From the NCBI RefSeq assembly GCF_008831285.2, contig NW_022205202.1, positions 1 through 41,158 on the forward strand: 41,158 nucleotides of DNA, given 5' to 3'. The stretch is from Nymphaea colorata (Eukaryota > Streptophyta > Magnoliopsida > Nymphaeales > Nymphaeaceae). The translations under genes and the position numbers were made by a program. The stretch's first letter is position 1. Each line of letters starts with the position of its first letter. Below, piece after piece: positions 1 to 10,551 of the stretch. Under the pieces are notes generated by a model, which worked only from the letters and a program-made list of their open reading frames with translations, did not search any database and was not told the origin of the DNA.

Positions 1-99
1 CCAACCCCAACCCCAACCCCAACCCCAACCCCAACCCCAACCCCAACCCCAACCCCAACCCCAACCCCAACCCCAACCCCAACCCCAACCCCAACCCCA
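1..99 (+). repeat. Left telomere, C4A2 repeat
   Basis: An uninterrupted tandem array of the hexamer CCCCAA runs from the first base to about position 99, then gives way abruptly to unique sequence. This is the C-rich strand of a G4T2 telomere, as known from oligohymenophorean ciliates. With the mirror array at the other end it shows that both ends of the molecule are natural or assembled chromosome ends. The first gene starts only about 80 bases inside, so there is almost no subtelomere on this side. Confidence 0.98.
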
Positions 100-181
100 C
101 CTCATACTGATCCCTATCGCAAATTCGCATATCTTTATTCGCTGGTATGATTAAAGCATGGATTTTATTGATTGTTATAAA

Positions 182-896
182 ATGATCGAGGGATAGTTTT
201 CACCTTCTTTGTTTTTCAAGGTATCAGGATACGGTCTCATCCTCAGTCTTTTCGCCATCTACTACATCGCAATCGATCTTGGCCACGAGCCTCACATCCC
301 CAAGACATACATCAGCGAATGCGCAGGCCACTATCCCGAGTTCATCATCTTCAGGATATCAACCATCTCTGGCTCTGCGCTGATGGTCCTGGGATGGCTG
401 ACCAACCATTTCTTCTTCAAAAGCGTAGCGAGGGAAAAGTGTTCAGGATTTAGAAGTATAGACCATAGCTGGGCTTGATCATGGGCATGATGGGCGGGAT
501 GTTCCTTATGGGAAGCACAGCCAACATCGATACTGGGATTCGCAATCACCACTGGCATCAACGGTGTGCGGCGGCCTTCTTTCTCTTTACTAGTTTGGCT
601 ATCTTCTACAATACCTTTATCTCTTGGGTGGCTTACAGCAAGATCAAAGCAATCACTTCCACCAGCATGCTGGTAAAGGCCATCCTTACAGTGCTACTGG
701 TGATCCAATGGGGATTTCCTATAAATACGGTTCTACTTTTACGGAGGAAGAAACGATTAGGAGCGATATCGGGAATGTAATCGAGTGGACGTATTCATTG
801 ACGATAGCTTTTATGCTGATCTCCATGGGTAACGATGCAAAGGACTTTAAATTTGTGTATGAGTATGTATCCCAAGAGGAAAAAGATGATATTTGA
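182..896 (+). CDS. DRAM/Frag1/Sfk1-family multi-pass membrane protein
   Basis: The ATG at 182 opens a protein of about 220 residues ending at TGA 894-896. Hydrophobic segments alternate with family-like signatures: an early YISECAGHYPEF segment (family: P.ISD....PE), a central HHWHQRCAAAFFLF helix (family: H..ga...F), and a late IEWTYSLTIAFML helix followed by KDF (DRAM: CEWTVAFGF...QDF). These match the Frag1/DRAM/Sfk1 family, whose members include autophagy modulators and PGAP2. Two frame changes must be bridged. One fits a 23-nt GT...AG intron at 439-461; the other, near 730-746, is either a 17-nt intron or one missing base. The start is the only ATG in frame ahead of the first membrane helix. 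I am fairly sure of the family but cannot assign a specific role. Confidence 0.7.
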
Positions 897-981
897 TTGG
901 TATTAGGAATCCTTAATGAGATTCTTTATGATTGGCATATGTTGCTTTTCTTCTGATTTTATTAGAAGGTTGATAATCGAA

Positions 982-1658
982 ATGTCTTCCTTTTTGGATC
1001 GTTTCGTCGGCAAGACGCAGGCAGTTTCCAAGTTAGGCATCGATAGATTGCTTACAGGCAAGTAAAACAGTAACGTATGTACTTCCACCACTCTCTTCCA
1101 CTCTCCCAAGCAGACTCGTCTCATCTTCAATAAGATAAACACGGATATCACTGATTACTAACCCAAAGAATAGGCTTCGCTGCATCTACCGCAAATATAG
1201 CAAAGGTTTATCAATGAGCAGAGGAGAAAGGAGGCATAGGGCTGCAAATTTCAATCTAATTCCAGGGTATATATTGACAAGGAGACAAAATGGCTCATCG
1301 AAGTGCCATAAATGCCCTCTCAGCATGCCGACGAAGAATAGGATGAGAAAAACTAGACTAAGGTTCAGGTAAAGCTGGAGGAGGATAGAGAATAATCGAA
1401 AAGGAAGGAGATGGAAAGAAAGAAAATGGTCTCAAAGGGGCATCGAGCATATCAATCAGTCAAGCGTTTGGGAGGATTAGGAGCCAACATAGGCAGCTAA
1501 TAGTGGAATTCCCGAAAGTAAAAGCACGAAAAGGCAATGGTACTTATCCTTATTATACATAGAAATACGCGATGTAGCTAAAGCGGAAGCACAGGTAGAA
1601 GATGAGGGAAAAGGGGGACTGTGATTCTAAAACCAGCAATTTTTTCATTAATGGTTGA
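982..1658 (+). CDS. Hypothetical charged protein with one 23-nt intron
   Basis: The ATG at 982 follows an in-frame TGA and opens about 217 codons, of which many Glu are TAA or TAG. The N-terminus (MSSFLDRFVGKTQAVSKLG) is mixed; the middle and C-terminus are strongly charged, with Glu/Lys-rich runs (for example EEDEKNETKVQVKLEEDREE) that suggest helix or coiled coil. A 23-nt phase-0 intron at 1540-1562 with GT...ATAG ends joins the last exon, which ends at TGA 1656-1658. I recognise no domain. The open frame, consistent codon use and typical intron support a real gene. Confidence 0.6.
1540..1562 (+). other. 23-nt intron
   Basis: The stretch begins GTACTTATCC and ends TATACATAG. It lies in phase 0 after codon 1537-1539. 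Removing it restores an open frame to TGA 1656-1658, whereas reading through shifts into a frame that stops soon after. Confidence 0.6.
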
Positions 1659-1696
1659 TAATTGATCTGATTAGAGTCTTCTATGATGCATATGAA

Positions 1697-1977
1697 TCAC
1701 CCCCTTATCTTGTTCAGCAGGTAAATCAGCAGGAAGGTCATCAGTGCCGATAGACAGGTCCCGAAGATAGCCACAAGCAAGAGTCTTTGGTTGTGGGAGA
1801 GACAGCGGAGGCTGCTAGTTTGGCTTATATTTCTTTCTGTTCGTTCGATTCCTGTGAGGATGACTTTATTTCCGCTTATTCTTTCTCGTGGTTGGAGTGA
1901 TGGGTTCTCGAGTAGGTCTTGATGAACTCGTGGGGGCTATTCTTGCAGCTGATGTCGCTTTCCTCGTTCTTCATCAT
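1697..1977 (-). CDS. Small single-span membrane protein
   Basis: Two adjacent ATGs (1975-1977 and 1972-1974, read on the minus strand) start an N-terminus rich in Asn, Ser, Glu and Lys (MMKNEESDISCKNSPHEFIK). The C-terminus, in another frame, holds a clear membrane helix (LLLVAIFGTCLSALMTFLLI) followed by YLLNKIRG and TGA at 1697-1699. The join needs a shift congruent with a GT...AG intron of about 41-53 nt or with one missing base; I cannot choose. The order (acidic soluble head, one C-terminal helix) resembles a tail-anchored or type II protein. No family is recognised. Confidence 0.4.
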
Positions 1978-2079
1978 TTAAATTAATCAATTATTAAACA
2001 TTTTGGGAGGTGGTTTTTGAATAGGGCCAATCATACAGATTATCCCCTGTTAGTCATATAAGTCATTATATAAATCGGA

Positions 2080-5000
2080 ATGCACAAGAACATTAACAAG
2101 GCGGAAAGTCATAATAGGGAATCCACCTTACTGCCCACTATAGCTAAAAAAATATCATTGAAACCCGATAAACCCAATGATAAGAATCCCCTGACTGACC
2201 GCTATGAAAAATTCATCAAGGATGAAGAAATGAACCTCAAGAGAGATCTCGAAAAGTTGCATATGTACGAAATGGGAAACAAGCCCACGCATAGAAGAAA
2301 CGCGAGGATACAGGAAGAAGAGGATGCGTAGAACTTGTAAGGGCTGCGTAAGGCCAAGTCCACACCTAAAATAGGGATGGGCGACCGGAAAAAATCGATC
2401 AGGTAATCTAGAGAGAGATACATCCACAACTAGCGTCTCTCTCTCCACCTGAACCTGCCGAAGTAGGTAAACCAGAGCATGGATTCATCCGACGACGAAA
2501 TCCACAAGGCTTTACTGCAGGAGTAGGATTCGAAATACGCGTAGCCTGCAGTCTACGTGCTCAGTAAAAATGCAACGTACAATCTCATCAAAGAGAAACC
2601 GCCCAAGGAAGATTCCAAGGTATTCTATACTGAGAACGAGCTAACCGACTCCAAGATAGAAATTCGGGAAAATAACCAATCCTTTCCCATGATTCCCAAC
2701 ATCCCCTTGAAGTTGCAGCAGATATACTCTCCTCCGCGATAGTAAAAATACATCAAATAAAAATTCGTGGGCCAGTAGGCAATTTCTAAATTTTACAACC
2801 GGTATAAAAACATCGAGAAGGTGCGAGAGATGGAAAATTTCAAATTGGAGTTCAATCCTCTGACGGTGATCCTGACCATTCTGGAGCACTACAACATTCC
2901 TCCCAAGAGAATGTAAGTAAAAATGCCACAATTTAGGTCATCAAACTCAAGGGAGAGGAAGCGATCCTCGACCTCAAGCACTGTGGCTTGGGAAAGGGGG
3001 TGTCTATCAAGGCCGTGGCGGAGATAATATAAAAAGTGAAGGTTTTTGAGGAGGTTGATCTTTCGTACAATAACATACAGTCTGATCTTTGCGATCTCAT
3101 CATCCCTAACTTGGCGCGCATGAGGAGGATTAACATCTCATACAACAAGATCGGCCGGCGAGGAATGGAGCTCCTCACCAAAATGATTACAACGAGTAAG
3201 TGGAGGACGATTGCGAAATAGAAGAACTTAACCTTTAGTCCAACTATATCAACGACACTGCAATAGGAAATATCTTCACTCATTTCGCCAATATCAATTC
3301 CCTTCTCATTTTGAATCTCTCCAAAAATTACCTAGGAAATTACTGTGCATCGAGATTGAAATAGTTTTTGATCAGTGATAATACGTTGCAGGAGTTATAT
3401 CTTCATTGGGCGTAGCTTGGAACCAAGGCGACCAAGCTGATCTTCTAGGGTTTGGCCAAGAATAACGGACTGAAGGTTTTGGACATAAGTTGGAATCAGA
3501 TCGGCATGGAGGGTATTCGTCCCTTTTGCAACTGTATCTTTCTCTTTATTTAGTCCTCAACAACAATACCACTTTAGTCCACTTGGACATATCCTTTTGC
3601 GAGATTGACGAAATAGACACCAGGAAGATCGCTAAGGTATTGAAGAACAATCACACCATATACGGACTTCACTACCAAGGTAAACACTTGATAAGTTAGG
3701 CAATTTAGGCTTTGTTGATTTCAAGGGGTATCTCCATGCGATTAAAAAGGAAGATAGGTATATTCCAGTGTCGATCAGAGCTGGTCTGGTCCAGAGGATA
3801 AACTCAGTCAGTATAATAAAGGACAATCATGCGCATGGAAGCTATGAGTCAGTTTACTACAAGAGTATATGCTGGATATGCGAAGGATGGTAGTAAAAAT
3901 ATTTCAAAATCAACAAGTCAGAAGGGGACAAGGCTTGCTTCATCCACTTCGATTTCTAAGCATATAATGGAGTGCTAATGACTGATAAGGGAACTTATTT
4001 TGAAATCTTGAGGATGTGTCCTTTGAAATCTGTCCATTATTTTCATACAAAAGTCACCAGCCAGAACGTCTTCGTCCATACCTATATCTAAAATTAATCA
4101 AGTGAAGTAAAATTGCAGGAATTCGACAGTAAAATTCATGAATTCATAATCGACCATAAGCGGTTTCATTAGGTCCATTTGAAGATGATGAATACGACAG
4201 CGAAGCCAAAGTATTACACTGAGCTTTTCAACGAAGACTATCTGACGAAGGTCCACTGCCAGCCTCGGTCGGACGACCTCATAGTCAACGGAAACCTGTT
4301 CGTAAATATTCCAGTAATAAATTAGACCAAAAAGCCAGTGAAGGAGAAACGCAAGAAGAAGCAAAAACCCAAGAAGGAGCCTGAGCTGATCAAAGAGATA
4401 GAGGTGAAGGATATCCCGAGGACTTCGATTCTATGTTCAACAAAAACGTGGGAGAGGGATAGGATTATGAGGTAAGTTTATGGTTATTTAGGCGTTCATT
4501 AGAAAGTGCGTGGATTTCGATATAAAACACTCCAAGATAACAAAGATAGTGAAGAATGAGAAAGAACTAGCTGAGGTAAGGAGCATCCTTGAGAAAAATT
4601 ACGATCTGTTCCAAAAGATATATTACTATCTAGCCAATAACAATCCAAGCATCAGTGGCGTCTATTCAATCCCTGAGCATAGGTTCTAGAAATTCATAGA
4701 GGAGCAAAATTACGAATCAAAACGAGTCACAAAGGCAAAGATCAGGTTAAAGCTTATCACATGTCTATCCAACCAGCAAGGGACGGAGGGTGACATTCAG
4801 GGATTCTACCGTCCTCAATTTTTCGAGTTTTTGGTGAGAGTAGCCATGGAGAAGTGGTGTCAGGTAATACCCAAGAAGCAAAATGAGACGGAATAGGAAA
4901 AGAAGAAAAGGGAGAAATATCCCCTACCGATCCCTGAAGCTTTTGCTAGGATGATTAAAACACTCAAAAAGTACGAAGAGAAGGCTGATCCTGCCCCATG

Positions 5001-5747
5001 GAGAAGTAAAATTGGAGTAGCTACTAAATCAACGTGGTCCTGAAAAGCTACTCTCCCATTTTTGAAAGGATATATGAGAAGTATGCAGGCATGACTCAAA
5101 AGAACATGAACACAAAAACCAAGAAGAAAATGCTGCTAGAATAGTTTAAATGCTTGCCTTCATTCTGACCTCAGGAAGACGAAGGAAGCATTGAAGGATC
5201 TTGATGTTTGCTACAGAACATCGAAAAGGCTTTAAATTTAGGATGGAATATCAGATACAGGCCTTGACTTCCATGAATTTTTGGAAACCTTCTCCAGGTT
5301 TACTTAGGGATTGTTCCTAAAGCCGATCGGAAGCTAATCCCACCCGATGTGGTAGAAGTAGCTAATCTTAAACGAATAGATTCCTCTTTTCTTGAAGATT
5401 TAGAAGTTGCTGAAGTAGATTTACAAGCAAAACCCTGACATAAAAAACAAGAAATTCGATATTTTATTTGAGAATGGACTTTTCCCATAATAGATCTCTG
5501 TTTTGATGGGATATTACAAGGACAAGTACGAGGGAGGTAAGGACTTCATGAGAAAGACAGTGATGATGAAGCACCTAAAGATCAACAGCTTATAATAGCA
5601 AACCAGTAATAAGATAACCTAAAGTTCCTGATTGACCTTTTGAAGGTGAAGGCTGCTCAGATCCAGTAGCAGAACAGGCAGAAGATGATGCAAATCGAAG
5701 AAGAGGACGAGAATGGAGAAGAAGAGGAAGAGAAATAGAATGATTGA
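2080..5747 (+). CDS. Leucine-rich-repeat protein with EF-hand-like C-terminal region
   Basis: This gene encodes about 1,150 residues from ATG 2080 to TGA 5745-5747. After a basic leader of about 280 residues come ribonuclease-inhibitor-type LRRs (about residues 285-530), with units such as KVFEEVDLSYNNIQ, SLLILNLSKNYLGN, LKVLDISWNQIG and LVHLDISFCEID. Next is a Trp/Cys-bearing region (ICWICEGWEEKYF), a Lys-rich linker, and a helical region with an EF-hand-like loop (DGISDTGLDFHEFLETF). The tail is Glu-rich. Five tiny introns (2917-2936, 3196-3221, 3534-3553, 3680-3699, 4472-4491) restore the repeat register. The breaks near 4415 and 4994 fit one missing C each. A break near 5155 is unresolved, and 5534-5553 may be a sixth intron. 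LRRs bind proteins; a calcium link is only suggested. This architecture resembles expanded ciliate LRR proteins of unknown role. Confidence 0.8.
2917..2936 (+). other. 20-nt intron in the LRR gene
   Basis: GTAAAAATGCCACAATTTAG, phase 0, directly after a TAA (Glu) codon. Its removal joins RME to VIKLKGEEAILDL and leads straight into the first LRR. Confidence 0.8.
3196..3221 (+). other. 26-nt intron in the LRR gene
   Basis: Starts GTAAGTGGAG and ends GCGAAATAG. Its removal joins the first LRR block to KELNLESNYINDTAIG, keeping the repeat spacing. Confidence 0.7.
3534..3553 (+). other. 20-nt intron in the LRR gene
   Basis: GTATCTTTCTCTTTATTTAG. Removal gives FCNFLNNNTTLVHLDIS, an intact LRR unit; reading through destroys it. 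Confidence 0.8.
3680..3699 (+). other. 20-nt intron in the LRR gene
   Basis: GTAAACACTTGATAAGTTAG. It contains an in-frame TGA, so the exons (GLHYQ and GNLGFVDFKGYL) join only if it is removed. Confidence 0.8.
4472..4491 (+). other. 20-nt intron in the LRR gene
   Basis: GTAAGTTTATGGTTATTTAG. Removal joins EGEDYE to AFIRKCVDFDIKHSK. Confidence 0.75.
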
Positions 5748-5847
5748 CACTTTTTAGTAAAATATTAGTAAAAAATCATCATTTTTGCTTGCATTTTCCT
5801 GCGTCTATCAACATCCTCGCTGCAGATCATTCACATATTGTTTCAAT

Positions 5848-7715
5848 TCACTCAATCCTTATCTATCGCTTCTGTGTATCTATTGTCGAGAAAATTCTTT
5901 GCTTGGCTTAGAGTATATGAGTGATTATGGCTACCTTTCCGAAATGAAACTGGTTTCTATCTTATTCTTCAGTTGAGATATGTCGTTTTTCAGGTCTTAG
6001 ATAAACTATCTTGCTCGATTAGTTTCTACTTCTGGGTCTTATTGCTTTATTTAGATTCAAGTTGATTGATTTCAAGACTATCCTGGATTTAGGTTTTGCT
6101 TTTTTCTACTATTGATTCTTTTTTTGATAATATGACGATTGGTCGCTTTCGTAATTCGATAAATCATCTAAGTTGGCATCTGACAATTATCTTTCCTATC
6201 TCTGATGCAGAGACTCGTTGATTGAAGCTTAGATATCAATCTATATGCGTTTTATTTGCCCATTTTTATTGTCTTTTTTCATTTGTTCGTGTGGGATCAC
6301 CATGGAGGGATCCATATTGAATGATGGCATAAGAGGATCATTGCTGGTCACGTTTTGCTAGGTTTCTATTCCGATTTTAGCGAAGATGTGATGCTCTTCC
6401 TCTTCACATTTTATGTCCTATAAATCGATGATGATTTATTTATGAGATTTTGTCTATATTTTTGCTTATTGCTAAGGATGGTTTCCACTTTTTTGAACAA
6501 TTATGCTGTCACTGTGTACTCTTATAGGTCTTACAAGTGTCTAAGAAGCTATGATTTGTCATTAGAAGGTTCGTCGAGCTTATGAACTGTCGACGGATGG
6601 CTTGTTGTGCTTGGAAAGAATGAGGAAATGTTATTCTCATCATTTTTATTCTTTTTGTCAGTATCGATCTTTATGTCGATATTTTGAGCAACTGCTTTCA
6701 CCATCTAATTGACAATGTTACTGACCTTTGTAACTCCTTTCTAGTTTACTTCTTACTTTTATCTTTGGACCATTACGTGGAAAGAATTAAGAGAGGATCC
6801 ATTTGATGAGTTTCCTTCACTTATGCTGATGATATTTTTGATGGTTTTTCTTCATTTACCTTTTGATCTTATTTTGTTTCAATTTGGTTATTTTGCTTTT
6901 GAGATAATTGAACACTTATTATCTGTTCTCTTCATTTCTGCTTTACTATTTCGATGAAAGACAATCAAAAAATTAATCATATTATTGCACTTCATCCAAA
7001 GAAACATTCAATTTTTGTTTATTCTTCATTTACGTGTATGGTCTTGCTTATTATTTCTTATGAATCTATTGACTCTTTGATTGATTGAGGTCGATTTGCA
7101 CTTTCTTTACATGATCACTACTGCTACAGTTGAGAGATTGATTGTTTTTTTCTTCGTAGGTAAGTGAAGATTAGTTTTAGGTGAGTGTGAACAGACTATC
7201 AGAATAGTGGTCTCTGATATTTAGGGAAGTTTATTAGGGGGATTGAAATTTTCAGTCTTCTTAAGGATCTGTGTGGGGATAGAGAAGACCGCTGCAATTT
7301 GCTGATAGCCATCGTGCTTTAATTGAATGATTTATTCTTGATGGGTTGTCCATTCTAGCTCACCAGCATACTGTTGTTTTCTTTGAGAAAAAGATCAATC
7401 ACTTTGAAATTCTAACCCCTTCGCACCTTAAGGGTGGTAGATTTACGGTTCTCTTTGCTTTTTGATTAGGAAATTTGTGAGGTGAGGGGCTGGATGTGAG
7501 GTTGATTGTGGCCTGTGATGGTTTTAACTGAATTTGTCCATATGAAAACTTAATATTTCGCGCACTAGGGAACCCTTGTCCCTTTGGAAACTATCGTAGC
7601 ACTGTTGGCGTTGAGATGGGTGGGTATTATTTGCTGTTTTATTATGGTTTAGGATGATTGATGTGATTGATTGTTGTTCATGTATTGTAACGTTATTATT
7701 ATCAAAAGTAATCAT
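5848..7715 (-). CDS. Asn/Lys/Ser-rich hypothetical protein, several breaks
   Basis: Under the Glu code most of this stretch is open on the minus strand, from about ATG 7713-7715 to TGA 5848-5850. The clearest coding runs include KKVQIDLNQSKSQEIHKKEE leading into MKNKQKLNVSLDEVQEYDEF, and downstream IIIDLEDIKCEEEEHHIFAK. Composition is Asn, Ser, Lys and Glu rich, with no membrane helices. A 34-nt GT...AG intron probably lies at 6826-6859. Another break near 6480 fits either a 17-nt intron or one missing base. The 5' third (7100-7715) is the least certain: all three frames are open in places, and one holds a helix-turn-helix-like run (IIQLKHDGYQQIAAVFSIP). The true start could therefore be 7029 or further upstream. 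No family is recognised. Confidence 0.5.
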
Positions 7716-7989
7716 TTGTCACCATAGTAAGATCATTCGAAATAGAGAACAAAGAAAAATAAGTCCGAATTTGCGAGGGAATACAGATAAGAAAGAAGAA
7801 AGGATATGAACCGGGATGATTCATCTATTAATCCATTTATTCACCAGATTAAACAAACCCAATCTCCTCATTTCCTTTTCATTCCATTCCCTTCAAGCAA
7901 TCCATCCCCCCGTTCCCACCCAATTCCTATGATGATAATCCGCTATTGATCACGTGCTTCTAATATAATCTGATAAAATATTAAAGTTA

Positions 7990-10341
7990 ATGAACCTTCT
8001 TCCCAAAAATGACTAGCAGGATGAGTAATTTGAGTCAATGAAGGACTAAGTCTTCACCTATGACCTTCTGGACAGCAACGCTCCCAAGATAGTTTTCCAC
8101 AGCGCCAAAACTGCCAACAAAGAAAGACATAAACTATAACTGCTCAAGAAAGATGAAGCCAATGACACCAGGGAACTCTAATGGAAATCCATCAATAAAA
8201 ATATAAAGAAAATCCCACCGATCTAGGCAAGATCATACCGGTTGGGTCCGCCATCTTCAGGAGCAACTTTGAATGCGGCAACATCTCAAGCGTAGTGCTT
8301 ACAGGGCCCAACACCTACGAGATCTAACTTTAAAAATAGACTAACTCCAACCGAGTCTCCAACTGGTTCTACTTCAGCGTGGAGGGGGTAAAAGAGATGC
8401 CAGGTTCATCATTAAGGGATTCACTAAGAGCTCCAGTCTCTACAACGAGGGCATGAAGGTTTGCTATAGGGAGGTGAACTAATTTTCCAAGTGGCGCAGA
8501 GGAGGGACCAAGATATCATACACAAACTCCATCGACGACGACGAATACAAGACCACCTACGAACTCAGATTTTCCTATTTTTTCAAAAGCAATGAGCGCA
8601 GTTGCGTCTAGTTTGCCTGCTGCTTCCCCTACGGCCTCAAGAGATTGTACTCTCTCATCTCGCAGATGAAATAAATCGCCGCCTACAGCGTCCTCTGCAA
8701 ATCCTTCAACGGCCTCGACGTCCCCCTGCTCACCATCGGCAACCCTGACAGCAAGGAGGTGATCATCATCTCAGCTCGCGTGCACCCAGGAGAGACAGTC
8801 TCTTCCTTCATTGCCGAGGGTTTCCTGAAGGAGCTGGTCAGCGATAGCTAATTCGGCAGTTGCTTCGGGAGCATTTTCTATTCAAAGTGGTCCCGATGCT
8901 GAACCCCGACGGGGTGGTGAAGGGCAACTACAGATGTTCAGGTTACGGGTGCGACCTCAACAGAAAATGGAAGATTGCAGGTAGGCTGGCCAGCCTGAGA
9001 TATTCCACATGCGGGAGATGATTAAAAGTTGTAACAGGGACAGAAGAGTAGCCATGTACATTGATCTCCACGGCCACTCCAGAAAAAAAAACGTCTTCTT
9101 TTACGGGTGCTGCGAGCCCACCTCGCCGCCCAACGTCAAGCCTTTGCAGTTTCCCTTTCTCATGGAGAAGTTGTCGGAAGCTTTCAAGTTTTAATACTGT
9201 TCCTTTAACGTGGAGAAGGACAAGGAAGGGACTGCTCGGGTGACCATGTGGAGGGAATTGAAGATAGATTATGTCTATACGCTGGAATCTTCCTTCTGTG
9301 GCCGTAGTATGGGCAGAACTACCTTTAAGCCGACTACGAGAAAGTGGGCAAGAAGCTCTGTGAGGGAATAGCTGTGTTTTTCCACTAAAAACTCACCAAA
9401 TAATCAGCCAGCATCAATAAAACATTCTAGAAGTTGGTGAAGGTGAAGGAGCAAGCTTTCAACGAATTACTGGAACACCCCTAACTGATGGTCATGAAGA
9501 ACGTGGACCAGATCGGCTCATAAAGCGAGCCATAGAGTGGAGAAATCCCATAGAAAGACCGCAATCCCTAAACCGGCCTTCCTCGGCCCTAGCTTCTGCT
9601 TCTCCAAAACAAGAAACCAGCAAAGCCGAAGAAATCCTTACTTCCTCCCTCCTCGAACTCTTTCAACTATTCCTCGTTCCGCTAGGACAAGTCTGCTCTG
9701 CTGTGCTCGTAGGCATCGATGAGGTAGCGCCAGCTTCCGAGGAAGACAGAGATAAAGACTGACATTGAGGAGCCGCCTGAGCAGGAGGAGCTTTTTCCCA
9801 AGCATAGCTCCAACATAGCTGATTTCGACGTGTAGCTGAACGACTTCATGAACCTCGTTGAGATGCCCTCCAACCGGTCCTCCTAGATGCACCAGCAGCG
9901 CAACATCCGCGTCTACAGCCTCACCAAGAACGCAGACAGGCACAGAGAGCACCCCGCTCCCTCGCCCACTCCTCATCCCCCCATCCCCTAGGACCCCCCT
10001 GCCTCGCACTCCAAGACTCCCAACCGTTCCAGCCTGCTCCACGGCAGGGAGGGCGTGCAGTACCGCCGCGTCGCAAGTTAGCCGAGCAGACGAGCCGAAA
10101 GTAGACGACTGAGGTGCATCAGTTGCAGGGAAGCCAGCTTTACATGAGCAGGCTGGCGAGCAACAGCATCGGGGGGCACGCGATCGCTCCCCGCTTCTAC
10201 CCGACGTCGCAGCAGAAGAGCAGGCGGGCGAGCGTGGAGATCTACCTGCGGAGGAACCTGCAGGAGGGACGGCTGGGCAGGAGGGAGGTCAGCTTCAAGT
10301 GCACAGGCACTTAGATCGCCAAGCACAGGTCCCACCGCTGA
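7990..10341 (+). CDS. Cytosolic carboxypeptidase (AGBL/CCP, peptidase M14)
   Basis: This is a zinc carboxypeptidase of the CCP/AGBL group, which trims glutamates from tubulin tails and other proteins and is usually tied to cilia. About 770 residues run from ATG 7990 to TGA 10339-10341. The N-domain has the family run [16 protein letters not shown] and NWFYFSV followed by [16 protein letters not shown]. The catalytic domain shows the zinc motif HPGET (8787-8801), then [24 protein letters not shown], and the second zinc His in YIDLHGHS, with FFYGC after it. The tail (about 250 residues) is Pro/Ser/Arg-rich and low complexity. Frame breaks near 8225, 8386, 8848, 8994 and 9312 each need one base added, mostly in short C or G runs. 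The residue spacing matches AGBL4 exactly when the 8848 and 8994 bases are restored, so the gene is probably intact. Confidence 0.9.
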
Positions 10342-10383
10342 CCGCCAAACCATACTAACTATATGCTATCTTTCCAAAAACAA

Positions 10384-10432
10384 CATATATCCCATATGCC
10401 ATATCCCATATGCCCATTTGCTACCATATGCA
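10384..10432. repeat. Degenerate CCATATG cluster upstream of PP1
   Basis: CATATG or CCATAT cores recur five times in about 50 bases (ATATCCCATATGCCATATCC, then CATATGCCC and ACCATATGC) in the gap between the carboxypeptidase gene and PP1. It may be a short tandem slippage product or a promoter element; the sequence alone cannot say. Confidence 0.5.
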
Positions 10433-10551
10433 TCCCACGCTCCTCCCCTCCGTCCTTCTCCTCTTTCCCCCCTATCATGATATTATTTTTTCTGAGTGAG
10501 GGGTTTGTGTATAGCCTCCAACGCAGTTTGCATAATATAAATTAAAAGGAG

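Noticed and set aside
30-40. A mobile element or virus-derived block explaining the GC-rich middle
   Set aside because: The GC-rich genes are conserved eukaryotic genes with the same code and introns as the rest, and no terminal repeats or transposase, integrase or polymerase genes are seen.
8800-8860. An 11-nt intron in the carboxypeptidase at about 8836-8846
   Set aside because: GT...AG ends exist, but keeping those codons and adding one C after AGC gives exact residue spacing to AGBL4 ([15 protein letters not shown]).
10384-10432. CRISPR-like or microsatellite array upstream of PP1
   Set aside because: Repeats are only 6-8 bases, irregular and without spacers; a short degenerate promoter repeat is the most that can be said.
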